Source: W0P28-013 sp963621145 (GTDB lineage: Bacteria; Bacteroidota; Bacteroidia; Bacteroidales; Paludibacteraceae). Taken from it: DNA of 7,579 nt. Of this stretch, positions 7,401 through 7,579 are shown piece by piece. Every line of letters starts with the position of its first letter. Positions within the stretch are counted from its first letter, which is position 1. The stretch is from positions 1 through 7,579 of the forward strand of contig CAVFDI010000073.1 of NCBI GenBank assembly GCA_963621145.1, written 5' to 3'. Under the pieces are notes generated by a model, which was given only the letters and a program-made list of their open reading frames with translations, searched no databases and was not told the origin of the DNA. Position numbers and translations under genes: made by a program.

Positions 7401-7452
7401 GATAATTGACAATTTTTTTGCAGCCCGCTGAGGAAAATCATTGAATCATTGA
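7401..7452 (+). repeat. Dispersed intergenic repeat, copy B
   Basis: This is the second copy of the element at 6682-6732, starting 7 bases after the ORF6N stop. It has GATAATTGACAA, a seven-base T tract, then the core GCAGCCCGCTGAGG. The genes before both copies also end in the same GTGAATAAT string (6643-6651 and 7391-7399), so the shared block may begin at the stop codon. Confidence 0.9.
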
Positions 7453-7487
7453 ATCATTGAATTATTGATTTATTAAGTTATTAAGTT
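7437..7487 (+). repeat. AT-rich octamer tandem repeats
   Basis: ATCATTGA is repeated three times (7437-7460) and followed by a variant ATTATTGA (7461-7468). A separate ATTAAGTT pair follows at 7472-7487. Copy A of the dispersed repeat has only two ATCATTGA units, so this locus has expanded or the other has contracted. The block sits directly in front of the RhuM-like gene. Confidence 0.9.
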
Positions 7488-7493
7488 ATTTTC

Positions 7494-7579
7494 TTGCGTG
7501 ATCGGAGCGAAATAGTGATTTATCAGCCTGACGAAAATTTGCAGTTGCAGGTTCGTTTGGAAAATGAGACGGTGTGGCT
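7494..7579 (+). CDS. RhuM family protein, N-terminal fragment (3' partial)
   Basis: The frame is open from after a TAA at 7482-7484 to the window edge. It reads SEIVIYQPDEN, then VRLENETVWL, which is the N-terminal pattern of RhuM-type proteins, named after a gene of Salmonella pathogenicity island 3 and widespread on islands and prophages. No molecular function is established. There is no ATG in the region. TTG at 7494 would include the family-like SEIV residues. GTG at 7515 has GGAG seven bases upstream but would lose them. I prefer 7494 on conservation, with real doubt. Only about 28 residues are visible, so the family call rests on a short match. Confidence 0.6.
   Translation, partial: MRDRSEIVIYQPDENLQLQVRLENETVW

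Noticed and set aside
7437..7487. CRISPR-like array
   Set aside because: The units are 8 bases long, contiguous and without spacers; this is a simple tandem repeat.

Overview
The window looks like a contig piece from a member of the Bacteroidota, most likely order Bacteroidales. Three things point there: a very large multi-domain surface protein with a C-terminal tail resembling a type IX secretion (T9SS) type A sorting domain, ORF6N and RhuM-like genes of the kind common in that phylum, and AT-rich intergenic repeats. Genus cannot be decided from this sequence. A 757-base run of N (3227-3983) shows that it is a draft assembly.

Region 1 (1-5915, + strand) is one giant secreted or surface protein that is already open at the left edge, so its true start lies outside the window. 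It is a chain of Ig-like/beta-sandwich modules, an InlB-B-repeat-like module, two lectin-like modules and an FN3-like module, followed after the gap by an adhesin-like beta region and the T9SS-like tail. Base composition changes sharply between modules, which suggests domain shuffling.

Region 2 (5916-6646) starts 50 bases later with a strong Shine-Dalgarno sequence. It encodes a 226-residue Ser/Gly-rich protein with a hydrophobic segment at each end and a P-V-G-D motif just before the C-terminal one. It is probably a membrane or envelope protein and may be co-transcribed with the surface protein. I do not recognise it as a named family.

Region 3 (6647-7579) is an accessory segment. A complete ORF6N-domain gene (6798-7394) lies between two near-identical copies of an intergenic repeat, about 720 bases apart. 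The start of a RhuM-family gene follows at the right edge. Both families are often seen on prophages and genomic islands. The ORF6N gene carries a perfect palindrome with 16-base arms inside its coding sequence, and the Ser/Gly-rich gene ends in a hairpin with 13-base arms. No rRNA, tRNA, CRISPR array, transposase or convincing promoter or terminator was seen.
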